DNA of 64,000 bases, taken from Rhodopseudomonas boonkerdii. GTDB taxonomy: Bacteria; Pseudomonadota; Alphaproteobacteria; Rhizobiales; Xanthobacteraceae. The stretch spans positions 2,542,001 to 2,606,000 of the forward strand of contig NZ_CP036537.1 of NCBI RefSeq assembly GCF_021184025.1, in the 5' to 3' direction. This document shows positions 47,349 through 56,051 of this stretch, one piece after another. Position numbers and translations under genes: made by a program. Position 1 is the first letter of the stretch. Each line of letters begins with the position of its first letter. Below the pieces are notes generated by a model that made no database searches, was not told the DNA's origin, and saw only the letters and a list, made by a program, of their open reading frames with translations.

Positions 47349-47404
47349 AACCAATCGGTTGACAAAGCCGAGGCCTTCTCTTATATTCAACCTTATGGTT
47401 GAAT
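47349..47404 (+). promoter_or_regulatory. Promoter and paired operators of the ArsR-SRPBCC operon; probable leaderless start
   Basis: TTGACA (47359-47364) and TATATT (47382-47387), with a 17-bp spacer, form a near-consensus promoter. Its expected start lies at or next to the ATG at 47395, so the mRNA is probably leaderless. Two AACC-N4-GGTT dyads flank it: 47349-47360 and, extended to ATTCAACC-N4-GGTTGAAT, 47385-47404. They are 40 bp apart and overlap the -35, the -10 and the start codon, as expected for autorepression by the encoded ArsR protein. Confidence 0.75.
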
Positions 47405-47760
47405 TAATTGCGCCCCAGCTCGACAATGTCTTCCACGCTCTTGGCGACGCCACGCGGCGCCAGATGTTGCGTGAACTGGTCAATGGGGAGCGAACCGTCG
47501 GCCAGCTCGCCCAACCGCATGAGATGTCGCTGGCCGCCGCCTCCAAGCACATCAAGGTGCTGGAGGGGGCCGGCCTGATCCGCCGTCAGGTACGCGGCCG
47601 GACACATTGGTGCCAGCTTGCGCCGGGCGCGCTGGCAAGCGCGCATGAATGGTTGAGCTTCTACGAGCAGTTCTGGACGGATCGTCTGGATACGCTTGAA
47701 CAGCTGCTGCACGCCGACGATGCAGCGACGTCCCCCAAAGCGACAGGAGAGAAGCGATGA
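47395..47760 (+). CDS. ArsR-family transcriptional regulator (SdpR-like)
   Basis: This 121-residue winged-helix protein (ALGDATRRQMLREL, MSLAAASKHIKVLEGAGLIRR) lacks the CxC metal-binding motif, so it is unlikely to sense arsenic or metals. The ATG at 47395 coincides with the predicted transcription start; no ribosome-binding site precedes it. It overlaps the SRPBCC gene by 4 nt (ATGA). Regulators of this type are often paired with SRPBCC (AHSA1) proteins. Confidence 0.88.
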   Translation: MVELIAPQLDNVFHALGDATRRQMLRELVNGERTVGQLAQPHEMSLAAASKHIKVLEGAGLIRRQVRGRTHWCQLAPGALASAHEWLSFYEQFWTDRLDTLEQLLHADDAATSPKATGEKR

Positions 47761-48287
47761 ACGACATCACGCCATCGGCCTATGGCAAACTCACCGGGCA
47801 CGCCGAACTGACGATCCAGCGCTTGTTGCCAGGGCCGATCGAACGGGTCTGGGCCTATCTCACGGAAAGCGATCTGCGCAAGCAATGGCTTGCATCGGGT
47901 GAGATGCAGATGAGTGTCGGCACGCCGTTCGAACTCGTCTGGCGCAATGACGAACTATCCAATCCGCCTGCGAAGCGGCCCGAGGGGTTTAGTAAGGAGC
48001 ATCGCATGCAAAGCGAGATCACCGAGCTCGATCCGCCGCGTAAGATCACCTTCACCTGGGCGCCGCGCGGCGAGGTGACGTTCGAGCTCAATCCGCAAGG
48101 CAGCAAGGTGCTGCTGACCGTGATCCATCGCCGCATCAGCGATCGCGTCAATACGCTCAAGGTCAGTGCCGGCTGGCATACCCATCTTGACGTATTGGTG
48201 GCGCGTCTCAATGGCGAAGAGCCAAGACCCTATTGGGAGGTCTGGCAGCGCCTGCACGAGGAATACGGAAAGCGCCTGCCGGCCTGA
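47757..48287 (+). CDS. SRPBCC-family (AHSA1-type) protein
   Basis: This 176-residue START-like ligand-binding fold protein has LLPGPIERVWAYLTESDLRKQWLASGEM at the N-terminus and ITFTWAPRGEVTFEL in the middle, both typical of AHSA1 proteins. It probably binds a hydrophobic small molecule; the ligand is unknown. It is coupled to the ArsR gene, with the DUF899-type gene 32 bp downstream. Confidence 0.85.
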   Translation: MNDITPSAYGKLTGHAELTIQRLLPGPIERVWAYLTESDLRKQWLASGEMQMSVGTPFELVWRNDELSNPPAKRPEGFSKEHRMQSEITELDPPRKITFTWAPRGEVTFELNPQGSKVLLTVIHRRISDRVNTLKVSAGWHTHLDVLVARLNGEEPRPYWEVWQRLHEEYGKRLPA

Positions 48288-48319
48288 GCCGGCGGCACGA
48301 ACAGACGAGGGAGGTCAAG

Positions 48320-49015
48320 ATGCAGAACACGATCGTCTCGCACGCGGACTGGCTGAAAGCACGGCTCGAACTGATGGAAGCCGAAAAGGCTTTCACCCGT
48401 CAGCGCGACGAACTCACGCGGCGGCGCATGGCGTTGCCGTGGGAGCGGGTTGCAAAGCCCTATCGATTCGAAGCTCAGGGCGGCGAACGGACACTCGCCG
48501 ATCTGTTCGGTGATTGCTCGCAGCTCATCGTCTATCACTTCATGTTCGGGCCGGACTGGCAGGAGGGCTGTAAATCCTGCTCGTTCTGGGCCGACAATTT
48601 CAATGGCATCCCGATCCATCTGAAACATCGGGATGTCGCCTTCACCGCGGTGTCGCGGGCGCCGCTGGAAAAGCTCATGGCCTACAGACAGCGTCTCGGC
48701 TGGAGCTTCCCCTGGGTCACCGATCGCAGCGATTTCAGCATCGATTACTACGGCGCATTTTCGCCCGAGGACCTGGCCAAGGGCGAGACCTACTGGAACT
48801 ACAAAGTGCAGCCCAACACCACGTCAGAACAGGTCGGCATCAGCGTCTTCGCGAAGAATGCGGCAGGCGAGGTGTTTCACACTTATTCGATCTTCGGCCG
48901 TGGTGTCGAGGAAGTGAACGGGGCCTATCACTTTCTTGATATGGTGCCCAAGGGGCGCGACGAGGACGGGCTCGATTTTACCATGTCTTGGGTACGGCGG
49001 CACGATCAGTATTGA
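48320..49015 (+). CDS. DUF899 thioredoxin-fold protein
   Basis: This 231-residue protein is of the DUF899 family, with the conserved CKSCSFWADNFNG stretch in place of a thioredoxin CxxC and an FMFGPDWQ motif before it. The ATG at 48320 follows GAGGGAGG. It completes a probable three-gene operon with the ArsR and SRPBCC genes. The role may be redox-related; function is unproven. Confidence 0.85.
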   Translation: MQNTIVSHADWLKARLELMEAEKAFTRQRDELTRRRMALPWERVAKPYRFEAQGGERTLADLFGDCSQLIVYHFMFGPDWQEGCKSCSFWADNFNGIPIHLKHRDVAFTAVSRAPLEKLMAYRQRLGWSFPWVTDRSDFSIDYYGAFSPEDLAKGETYWNYKVQPNTTSEQVGISVFAKNAAGEVFHTYSIFGRGVEEVNGAYHFLDMVPKGRDEDGLDFTMSWVRRHDQY

Positions 49016-49024
49016 GGTCTTGGC

Positions 49025-49516
49025 TCAGTGCCGCGACAGCTTCTCGAACCGCTTGATGATCCTCTCGCGCTTGATGCGCGAGAGGCGCTTGATCCAGAAT
49101 AGGCCGTTCAACTGGTCGATCTCGTGCTGGTGGCAGACGGCGCGAAGACCGTCGGACTCCTCAGTGTGCAAATTGCCGTCGAGATCGCGGTAGCTGATCC
49201 GTACGCGCGCATGACGCTGGATATCGTCATTGACACCCGGCATCGACACGCTGCCTTCCTGGTGCATGATCAGTTCGGGAGAGGCCCAGGTCACCTCGGG
49301 ATTCACATAGGTTTTCGCGCCATCGCCGAGATCGAGCACGACTACGCGCAGCAAAACGCCGATATGCGGCGCAGTGATGCCGATGCCCGGCGCGGCGTGC
49401 ATGGTGTCGCGGAGATCGTCGGCGAGGATACGCAGCGCATCGTCGAACGCGGCGACCGGTACCGCATGCTGCACGAGACGCGGATCGGGATAGCGGACGA
49501 TGGAGCGGATGGTCAT
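49025..49516 (-). CDS. Peptide-deformylase-like protein with altered metal ligands
   Basis: This 163-residue protein has the fold and length of peptide deformylase, but all three active-site motifs are changed. Motif 1 is GIGITAPHIG (residues 44-53, usually GxGLAAxQ). Motif 2 is EGSVS (87-91), with the metal-ligand Cys replaced by Ser89. Motif 3 is HEIDQ (131-135), with the second His ligand replaced by Gln135. Two of three metal ligands are therefore missing. It overlaps the upstream CadC-like regulator by 4 nt. It is probably not a normal deformylase and may be a regulatory pseudoenzyme. The codons were checked on the DNA (AGC for Ser89, CAG for Gln135). Confidence 0.85.
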   Translation of the reverse strand: MTIRSIVRYPDPRLVQHAVPVAAFDDALRILADDLRDTMHAAPGIGITAPHIGVLLRVVVLDLGDGAKTYVNPEVTWASPELIMHQEGSVSMPGVNDDIQRHARVRISYRDLDGNLHTEESDGLRAVCHQHEIDQLNGLFWIKRLSRIKRERIIKRFEKLSRH

Positions 49517-51087
49517 TCCGGAAGTCCCGCCGCTTTCAGGGCCGTCGCATAGGTTTGCGCCATCGAGGCGACCGGGACGGGGATGCGTGCGAAGAAGGCC
49601 GAGACCGTGAGCTCAGGCTCGATGGCGAGCAACTCTTCCACCGCCTGTGCGGCGCGCTCATGCTCGCCGACATTCACCAGCGCGACAGCCAGCGCGCGCA
49701 GTGCCACGGCAAAACGGCGGTTCTGTACCAGCGCCTTGTCCGCCCAGGCGATAGCACCACGGTAGTCCCCATCGATGATATCGGCGATCGCCAGCGCGCC
49801 GCAGACGAACCAGCCGTGCGGATCAAGTGGGTTCAGCCGCCGCGCGCGTTCGAGCAGTGTTCGGCCTGCAGCTTGCTCTCCGCGCATGGTCTCGATCCAG
49901 CCGGCGAGGGCGAGCGCGGTCGCGGAATTCGGATTGATGGCGAGGGATCGGCTGAACAACTCGGTGGCGGCGTCCTTGGCGTTCTGGGTGTGGGCGAGAT
50001 TCCAGATCGCAAAAGCCGCCATCCAGAGAATCTGCGGATCATTGGGCGCGCGCTCGATCGCGCTGTGCGCCAGCGCGAGACCTTCGCTGCGATGGGCGCC
50101 ACCTTGCGTGATCCAGCCCTGGAAATGGCGCTGTGCATGGCAATAGGCCGCGGCGGCCATCGCAGGAGCGTAGCCGGGATCGAGCGTGATGGCTTGATGC
50201 AGACAATCGAGCGCCGAGATCATGCCATCCGGCGTGAAGTCGCGTTCATGAGCGGATGCGCGCAGCAGCAGGTCATAGGCGTCGGGCTTGTTCGGTCGGT
50301 TCTGCCGCCGCCGTTCGATCTCGGCGATACGCAAGGTTGGCTCGATGGCGGCGACGACACAGGCGGTGATGCGATCCTGCAGATCGAACACGTCGCTGCG
50401 ATCGCCGTCGAAACGATCGGCCCACAGATGCGCGCCGGAGCGTGCGCCGATCAATTGCGCGATGATGCGCAGCCGCTCACCGGCACGGCGGACACTGCCT
50501 TCGAGCACATAGTTCACCCCCAGCGCGCGACCGATCTCGCGAATATCGACCGGCTTGTTCTTGTAGATGAAGGAGGAGTTGCGCGCGATCACCAGCAATC
50601 CGCTGCAGCGGGACAGTGCTGTGATGATCTCCTCAGCGATGCCGTCGCCGAAATAATCCTGTTCGGGATCCGCGCTCATATTGTTGAACGGCAGCACTGC
50701 GATGGAGAAATCGGCGGAGGCGGGCGGGGCGTCCGCCGTTACGACTGGCGTTGTCGCCGCATCGTTGTGTTCGACGACCTCGCCGACAAAGCGCACGCCC
50801 TTGCGCGGCAGCGTGCGGATCAGTCGCTGCTGCTCGCCATTGTCGCCGATGGCGGTACGGGCCGCATTGACGCGACTGCTCAGCGTCGCCTCGGAAACGA
50901 TGCGGCCGTGCCAGACCTCGGCCAGCAGCTCGTCCCGGCTGACCACCCGGTCCCGCGCACGGATCAGGAGTTCCAGCACGTCGAATACCTGCGGCTCGAC
51001 GCCGATCGTCTCGGTGCCCCGTCGTAGCTCCCGCCGGCCGGTATCGAGCACGTATTCGTCGAACCGGAAGAGCACGGCGGGGTCCAT
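49513..51087 (-). CDS. CadC-like winged-helix regulator with TolB-like and TPR regions
   Basis: This 524-residue protein starts with an OmpR-type winged helix (about residues 10-95; LELLIRARDRVVSRDELLAEVW, TLSSRVNAARTAIG). It continues with a TolB-like region with FGDGIAEEIITALSR (about 145-230), then TPR-like helices to the C-terminus. No clear membrane helix is seen, unlike the regulator at 24254. Proteins of this architecture are common in Bradyrhizobium and usually unassigned. The start ATG is at 51087; a TTG at 51105 is the alternative. It is coupled by ATGA overlap to the deformylase-like gene. Confidence 0.82.
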   Translation of the reverse strand: MDPAVLFRFDEYVLDTGRRELRRGTETIGVEPQVFDVLELLIRARDRVVSRDELLAEVWHGRIVSEATLSSRVNAARTAIGDNGEQQRLIRTLPRKGVRFVGEVVEHNDAATTPVVTADAPPASADFSIAVLPFNNMSADPEQDYFGDGIAEEIITALSRCSGLLVIARNSSFIYKNKPVDIREIGRALGVNYVLEGSVRRAGERLRIIAQLIGARSGAHLWADRFDGDRSDVFDLQDRITACVVAAIEPTLRIAEIERRRQNRPNKPDAYDLLLRASAHERDFTPDGMISALDCLHQAITLDPGYAPAMAAAAYCHAQRHFQGWITQGGAHRSEGLALAHSAIERAPNDPQILWMAAFAIWNLAHTQNAKDAATELFSRSLAINPNSATALALAGWIETMRGEQAAGRTLLERARRLNPLDPHGWFVCGALAIADIIDGDYRGAIAWADKALVQNRRFAVALRALAVALVNVGEHERAAQAVEELLAIEPELTVSAFFARIPVPVASMAQTYATALKAAGLPE

Positions 51088-51262
51088 TTCCTGTTGTGGT
51101 GTCAAGGCGTTGCGTCTGGACTGTCCCTAGCACACCCCGTCTCAACGACAAATCATGGCCTTCTCAAGGGAAACTCCGGGAATCCTCCAAGCGAGCCGAT
51201 CAATCAAACGTCATGGTCTGCGCATCGACGGCCGCCGCCGTCACTGCCTGGGAGAACCGACC

Positions 51263-52321
51263 ATGACGGACAACAAGCGCAACAGCCCCCATCTCAATCG
51301 CCGCAGCCTGCTCGGCGCCACCATCATCGGCTTGGCCGCGGCCCAGTTCGGTGGTCTCAGCCCGGCCATGGCGCAGGCAGCCAAGCAACTGCCGGCGGTC
51401 AAGCCCGGCGCCCATACCAGCTTCAAGCCGCTCAAGAGCATCAATGCCGGGGTGCTCAATGTCGCCTATGCCGAGGACGGCCCGGCCGATGGCCCCGTGG
51501 TCCTGCTGCTGCATGGCTGGCCCTATGACATCTTCAGCTATGTCGATGTCGCCCCGCTTTTGGCTTCGTCCGGCTACCGCGTCATCATTCCGTATCTGCG
51601 TGGCTATGGCGGCACGCGCTTCCTGTCCGATGCGACGCCGCGCAACGGCCAGCCGGCGGCACTCGCCACCGACATCATCGACTTCATGAATGCCCTCAAG
51701 ATCGAGAAGGCCGTGGTCGGCGGCTATGACTGGGGTGGCCGTACCGCGGATATCCTTGCGGCGATCTGGCCCGAGCGGGTCAAGGCGCTGGTCGCCGTCA
51801 GCGGCTATCTGATCGGCAGCCAGGAAGGCAACCGCATGCCGTTGCCACCGAAGGCGGAGCTGGAGTGGTGGTACCAGTTCTATTTCACAACGGAGCGCGG
51901 CCGGCTTGGCTACGACAAGTACCGGCACGATTTTGCCAAGCTGATCTGGAAGCTCGCTTCGCCGCAATGGAATTTCGACGACGCCACCTATGATCGCTCA
52001 GCCAAGGCGTTTGAGAATCCCGACCACGTCGCCATCACCATCCATAACTATCGCTGGCGGCTCGAACTCGCCCAGGGCGAGCCGAAGTTCGACGAGTTGG
52101 AGAAGCGGCTGGCGCAGGGGCCGACCATCTCCGTGCCGACCATCACCATGGAAGGCGATGCCAATGGCGCGCCGCATCCCGATCCCAAGGCCTATGCGAA
52201 GAAGTTCACCGGCAAGTATGAGCATCGCCTGATCACCGGCGGCATCGGCCACAACCTGCCGCAGGAAGCGCCGCGCGATTTCGCCCAGGCGATCATCGAC
52301 GCCGATGCGATGGCCCGCTGA
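51263..52321 (+). CDS. Tat-exported alpha/beta hydrolase (epoxide-hydrolase-like)
   Basis: This 352-residue protein has a twin-arginine signal (NRRSLLGATIIG, cleavage near AMA, about residue 38). The hydrolase core has the oxyanion HGWPYD, the nucleophile elbow GGYDWGGR with Asp as nucleophile, and a C-terminal His in GIGHNLPQ. An Asp nucleophile fits epoxide hydrolases and haloalkane dehalogenases. GGGAGAA supports the start at 51263. Its stop overlaps the ATG of the P460 gene by one base, so both are probably exported partners. Confidence 0.83.
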   Translation: MTDNKRNSPHLNRRSLLGATIIGLAAAQFGGLSPAMAQAAKQLPAVKPGAHTSFKPLKSINAGVLNVAYAEDGPADGPVVLLLHGWPYDIFSYVDVAPLLASSGYRVIIPYLRGYGGTRFLSDATPRNGQPAALATDIIDFMNALKIEKAVVGGYDWGGRTADILAAIWPERVKALVAVSGYLIGSQEGNRMPLPPKAELEWWYQFYFTTERGRLGYDKYRHDFAKLIWKLASPQWNFDDATYDRSAKAFENPDHVAITIHNYRWRLELAQGEPKFDELEKRLAQGPTISVPTITMEGDANGAPHPDPKAYAKKFTGKYEHRLITGGIGHNLPQEAPRDFAQAIIDADAMAR

Positions 52322-52827
52322 TGCGCAAGATCATTCTGGCAAGCCTTGCCGCCGGTGTCGCGTCATCGGCGGTGGCGGCGGCCTTCGCCGCCAGCACGAC
52401 CGATCAGGATAACCTGTCACCGATCTACGGCGTCAGCATTCCCGATGGCTATCGCAAATGGGAGCTGATCGCGCCCGCTCAGGAGGCGGAGCCTTTGAAC
52501 GAACTCCGCGCAGTGGTCGGCAACGACATCGCCGTAAAGACCTATCGGGATGGCAAGCTGCCGTTTCCCGATGGCACGGTGCTGGTGAAGCTGGCGTGGA
52601 AACACACACAGTCGCCGGAGTTCGAATCCGCTTCGATCCCCGGTGCCGCCACAACGGTTCAGGTGATGGTGAAGGACGCGAAGAAATATGCCGCGTCCGG
52701 TGGCTGGGGTTTTGGCCGTTTCATCGACGGCAAGCCGGTCGACCGCGCACAGCACGAGACCTGCTTTGCCTGCCACGAAGGGCGCGTGAAGCAGCGGGAC
52801 TACGTGTTCACGAAATGGGCACCGTGA
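52321..52827 (+). CDS. Cytochrome P460-family protein
   Basis: This 168-residue exported protein has a signal peptide (about residues 1-23) and a C-terminal heme-binding CFACHE, preceded by a P460-type beta domain (YRKWELIAPAQ, KTYRDGKLPFPDGTVLVKLAWK). Such proteins oxidise hydroxylamine or related small molecules, or serve in electron transfer. It overlaps the hydrolase gene by one base and is probably periplasmic. Confidence 0.83.
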   Translation: MRKIILASLAAGVASSAVAAAFAASTTDQDNLSPIYGVSIPDGYRKWELIAPAQEAEPLNELRAVVGNDIAVKTYRDGKLPFPDGTVLVKLAWKHTQSPEFESASIPGAATTVQVMVKDAKKYAASGGWGFGRFIDGKPVDRAQHETCFACHEGRVKQRDYVFTKWAP

Positions 52828-52830
52828 GCC

Positions 52831-53499
52831 TCAGGGTAGGGGCGCACCTACTTCGCTCATGAAGTCGGCGAGGAAAGCCACGATGCGCGCGTGGCGTTCC
52901 TGCGCCATGCGCTTGCCTTCCGCGGTGTTGAAGCCCTCCGCGAGCGTCAGCAGTTTTGCCGGCAGATGGTCGATGGCAAAGGCGCGGTCGTCCAGCGCGC
53001 GGTGGCGCGCGGCCGGATCTTCGGCATCGTAGAGAAAGGATTGCATTCGCCCGGCGGTGTAGAAGCAGCGCGCAATGCCGATGGCGCCGATGGCATCGAG
53101 CCGGTCGGCATCCTGCAGGATTCTGGCCTCGATGGTCTCCGGCGTGATCTTGGCAGAGAAACTATGGGCAGTGATGGCATGGGCGATGCGGTCCAGCCGC
53201 TCGGGCGCCCAGCCGAATGGCGCCAGCAGCGTCACCGCATGTTCAGCGGCGAGGCGCGAGGCCTGTGCGCGCAACGGTGAGTTCTTCTCGACGGCCACGC
53301 AATCATGCAGCAGCGTCGCCGCCGCGAGGATTTCGAGGTTGCCGCCCTCGATAGCCTGGATGGCGCGGGCATTGGACCAGACCCGCGCGAGATGCGCGAC
53401 GTCATGCGAGCCGTCGTCGGTCTTGATGTGCTGCAGAAGTGCAGAGGCCAGCGTTTCGAACGGCGCGAAAGCGGCAGCGATGCCGGTGATCTCAGTCAT
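52831..53499 (-). CDS. HD-domain phosphohydrolase
   Basis: This 222-residue protein has an HD domain: DVAHLARVW, the central HD in LLHDCVAVEK and a later Asp in LQDADRLDAIGA. It is related to YfbR/YedJ-like HD hydrolases, with probable nucleotide or phosphate-ester substrates. The start is taken as the ATG at 53499. It is convergent with the P460 gene, 3 bp apart. Confidence 0.85.
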   Translation of the reverse strand: MTEITGIAAAFAPFETLASALLQHIKTDDGSHDVAHLARVWSNARAIQAIEGGNLEILAAATLLHDCVAVEKNSPLRAQASRLAAEHAVTLLAPFGWAPERLDRIAHAITAHSFSAKITPETIEARILQDADRLDAIGAIGIARCFYTAGRMQSFLYDAEDPAARHRALDDRAFAIDHLPAKLLTLAEGFNTAEGKRMAQERHARIVAFLADFMSEVGAPLP

Positions 53500-53661
53500 G
53501 GCTTCGTTGTTAGACGGGCCTGACCTTATTGCCAACGCCACAACGGCGCCGCAGTTGGCGAATACTCACTGGCGACGATCATTTCAACAGGATGCGTGCT
53601 TCGATGAATTTCACCCAGGTGACAACGCCAGTTCGCTTTGTTTCCCGGGAGATGTCTGTCC

Positions 53662-55248
53662 ATGCCTGCGCATATCACTGTAACCGATCTGTCTGTCGCG
53701 AGGCCTGACGGCCGCGCGCTTTTCGCACAACTCAATCTCAGTTTTGGTGCCGAACGCACCGGCCTGGTCGGCCGCAACGGCATCGGCAAATCCACGCTGC
53801 TGCGCGTGATGTCCGGCGAGATCGTGCCCCAACAGGGGAACGCTGATGTCCATGGCCGGCTCGCGGTGCTGCGGCAGGCGCTGCAGATCGATCCGCACGA
53901 GACCGTTGCCGATCTGTTTGGTGTCACCGATGCACTCGACCTTCTGGCACGGGCCGAAGCGGGCGAGGCCACGGCCGATGAATTGTCGCGCGCCGACTGG
54001 GATGTCGAAGCCCGCCTGATCGGCGCGCTCGGGCGTGTCGGGTTCGATGTGCCGCACACGACGGCGCTGTCCGAACTGTCCGGCGGCCAGCGCACGCGTG
54101 TTGCAATGGCAGCGCTGATCTTCGCCGAGCCGGATTTCCTGTTGCTGGACGAACCCACCAATAATCTCGATCGCGATGGCAGGCGGGCGGTGATCGATCT
54201 TCTGGCTGGTTGGCGCGCGGGAGCGATCGTCATCAGCCATGATCGCGAATTGCTCGATACGATGGATGCCATTGTCGAACTGACGTCGCTGGGTGGCACG
54301 CGCTATGGCGGAAACTGGACGCATTATCGCGCGCGCAAGACCCGTGAACTGGCCGCGGCGGAGCATCAGTTGAACGATGCGACGAGACGCGTCGATGCGC
54401 TGGCAAGGCAGGCGCAGGCCACGGCAGAGCGTCAGGCGCGTCGCGACCAGACCGGCCGCAGGCAGGGCGCGAAGGGCGGCATCCCCCGGATCTCCCTTGG
54501 CGGAATGAAGGATCGCAGCGAAGACACTGGCGGCGAGAATTCACGTCTGGCCCAACGCCGGCAGGCGCAGGCAAATGAGGCGCTGGCCGCCGCGCGAACA
54601 CGTATCGAAATCCTGCAACCGCTATCGGTTACGATCCAGTCGACAGGACTTGTTGCCAGCAGGACGGTCCTGCAGATGAACAATGTCAGCTTCGGCTATG
54701 CGCCGGGCTTGCCGATCATTCGCGATCTGTCATTCGCCATCACCGGGCCCGAACGTGTCGCCGTCACCGGTCCCAATGGCTCCGGCAAGACGACGTTGCT
54801 GGGCCTGATCACCGGTGCGCTTCGTCCAGCCAGTGGCGCCTTGCAGATGCCTGTCGATCACGCGGTGCTCGATCAGCAAGTCAGCCTGCTCGATCCCTCA
54901 CAGACGATCCGCGACAATTTCCGGCGGCTTCATCCTGACGCCGACGAGAATGCCTGTCGTGCGGCACTGGCACGCTTCATGTTCCGCGCAGATGCTGCGC
55001 TCCAGATGGTGGGCACGCTGAGCGGAGGGCAGATGCTGCGCGCCGGCCTTGCTTGCGTCATGGGCGGCGCCTTGCCGCCGCCACTGCTGATCCTGGATGA
55101 ACCGACCAACCACCTCGATATCGATGCCATCGAGGCGGTGGAATCCGGGTTGCGCGCCTATGACGGTGCATTGCTGATCGTCAGTCACGACGAGACGTTT
55201 CTGGAGAATGTCGGGATCACACGGCGGCTGGAATTGGTGCGACCGTGA
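53662..55248 (+). CDS. ABC-F family ATPase
   Basis: This 528-residue soluble protein has two ABC domains in tandem and no membrane part. Domain 1 has Walker A GRNGIGKSTLL and signature LSGGQRTRVAMA. Domain 2 has GPNGSGKTTLL and LSGGQMLRAGLA. A charged linker with repeated Arg/Gln lies between them (about residues 230-325). ABC-F proteins act on the ribosome, in translation relief or antibiotic protection. Which subgroup this belongs to is not clear. CGGGAGA supports the start at 53662. Confidence 0.88.
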   Translation: MPAHITVTDLSVARPDGRALFAQLNLSFGAERTGLVGRNGIGKSTLLRVMSGEIVPQQGNADVHGRLAVLRQALQIDPHETVADLFGVTDALDLLARAEAGEATADELSRADWDVEARLIGALGRVGFDVPHTTALSELSGGQRTRVAMAALIFAEPDFLLLDEPTNNLDRDGRRAVIDLLAGWRAGAIVISHDRELLDTMDAIVELTSLGGTRYGGNWTHYRARKTRELAAAEHQLNDATRRVDALARQAQATAERQARRDQTGRRQGAKGGIPRISLGGMKDRSEDTGGENSRLAQRRQAQANEALAAARTRIEILQPLSVTIQSTGLVASRTVLQMNNVSFGYAPGLPIIRDLSFAITGPERVAVTGPNGSGKTTLLGLITGALRPASGALQMPVDHAVLDQQVSLLDPSQTIRDNFRRLHPDADENACRAALARFMFRADAALQMVGTLSGGQMLRAGLACVMGGALPPPLLILDEPTNHLDIDAIEAVESGLRAYDGALLIVSHDETFLENVGITRRLELVRP

Positions 55249-55264
55249 TCAGCGCTTCATCAGC

Positions 55265-55807
55265 TCATTTCAGCAGCTCATATACCACTGGATCGTCGGC
55301 ACAGGCCTTGAAGCCGCATTCGAGCAAAGCCGAGGCGAAGTTGCCGGCGGTGAGGGCGATGATGAGGCCGACAGCGACGGTTGCGAAGAGGCCCGCTGTC
55401 CTCGGTGCCGGCTGGGATGCGAACTGACGATCGAACAGCAGCACCAGCGAGATCAGCGCAATCGCTGTGACGAAGGCCAGCAGCGCCAGCGTGTAGAAAT
55501 GATAACCGAACAGCGCGGTGCCATAGCCGGCATCACCGGGCATGATGTGCAGCAGCACCTGGCGCGTTGCGACCACGGCGCCGACAATGGCGGCCAGCAG
55601 CGACAGCGCATAGTGGCTCGGGCGCGGACCGTAGCGGATATTGAGGATCGGACCAATGGCGAGCAGCGCGAACATGATCCGCTGCAGCAGGCACAGCGGG
55701 CAGGGGAGTTCGCCGAGCATGAACTGCGCGCCGAAGGCGGTGGCGAGCACTGCGGCGAGTGCGTAGAGCGCGAGGACGTTCAAGGTGACGGCGCGATCGG
55801 ATGTCAT
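55265..55807 (-). CDS. dsbB: Disulfide bond formation protein DsbB
   Basis: This 180-residue inner-membrane protein has several hydrophobic segments. The first catalytic pair is CPLC near residue 36, and a second cysteine pair lies near the C-terminus (ECGFKAC). It would reoxidise DsbA via quinones. It is preceded 7 bp upstream by a tiny DUF5993-like gene, the arrangement I recall for the alphaproteobacterial type. No dsbA is in the window. Confidence 0.85.
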   Translation of the reverse strand: MTSDRAVTLNVLALYALAAVLATAFGAQFMLGELPCPLCLLQRIMFALLAIGPILNIRYGPRPSHYALSLLAAIVGAVVATRQVLLHIMPGDAGYGTALFGYHFYTLALLAFVTAIALISLVLLFDRQFASQPAPRTAGLFATVAVGLIIALTAGNFASALLECGFKACADDPVVYELLK

Positions 55808-55814
55808 GGCCGCC

Positions 55815-55973
55815 TCAGAACGACAGCTTTAGCGTGTCGGTGGCGTGGTGCATGAACGTCGCGATACAGGCGATCAGCACCATGGCGAACAGCGACAGCG
55901 CGAGCAGACGCGGACCGCGCCATGCGACCAGCATGGTGACAGTGACGGCGAGAAAGAGGACCGTGAACTCCAT
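55815..55973 (-). CDS. DUF5993-like small membrane protein
   Basis: This 52-residue protein has two hydrophobic stretches: residues 1-15 (MEFTVLFLAVTVTML) and 24-40 around LFAMVLIACIA. It ends HATDTLKLSF. It matches what I recall of DUF5993, which neighbours dsbB in related bacteria. The stop is 7 bp before the dsbB start; the TGAGGCGG overlapping its stop serves as the dsbB ribosome-binding site. It may help DsbB assembly or quinone access. Confidence 0.75.
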   Translation of the reverse strand: MEFTVLFLAVTVTMLVAWRGPRLLALSLFAMVLIACIATFMHHATDTLKLSF

Positions 55974-56051
55974 GATGGCATCCGCATTGTTCGCTGAAGC
56001 TAGATCAGATTCGGCGAAACGTGCCCAGCAATGGACGGACGCTGGCTGTCG

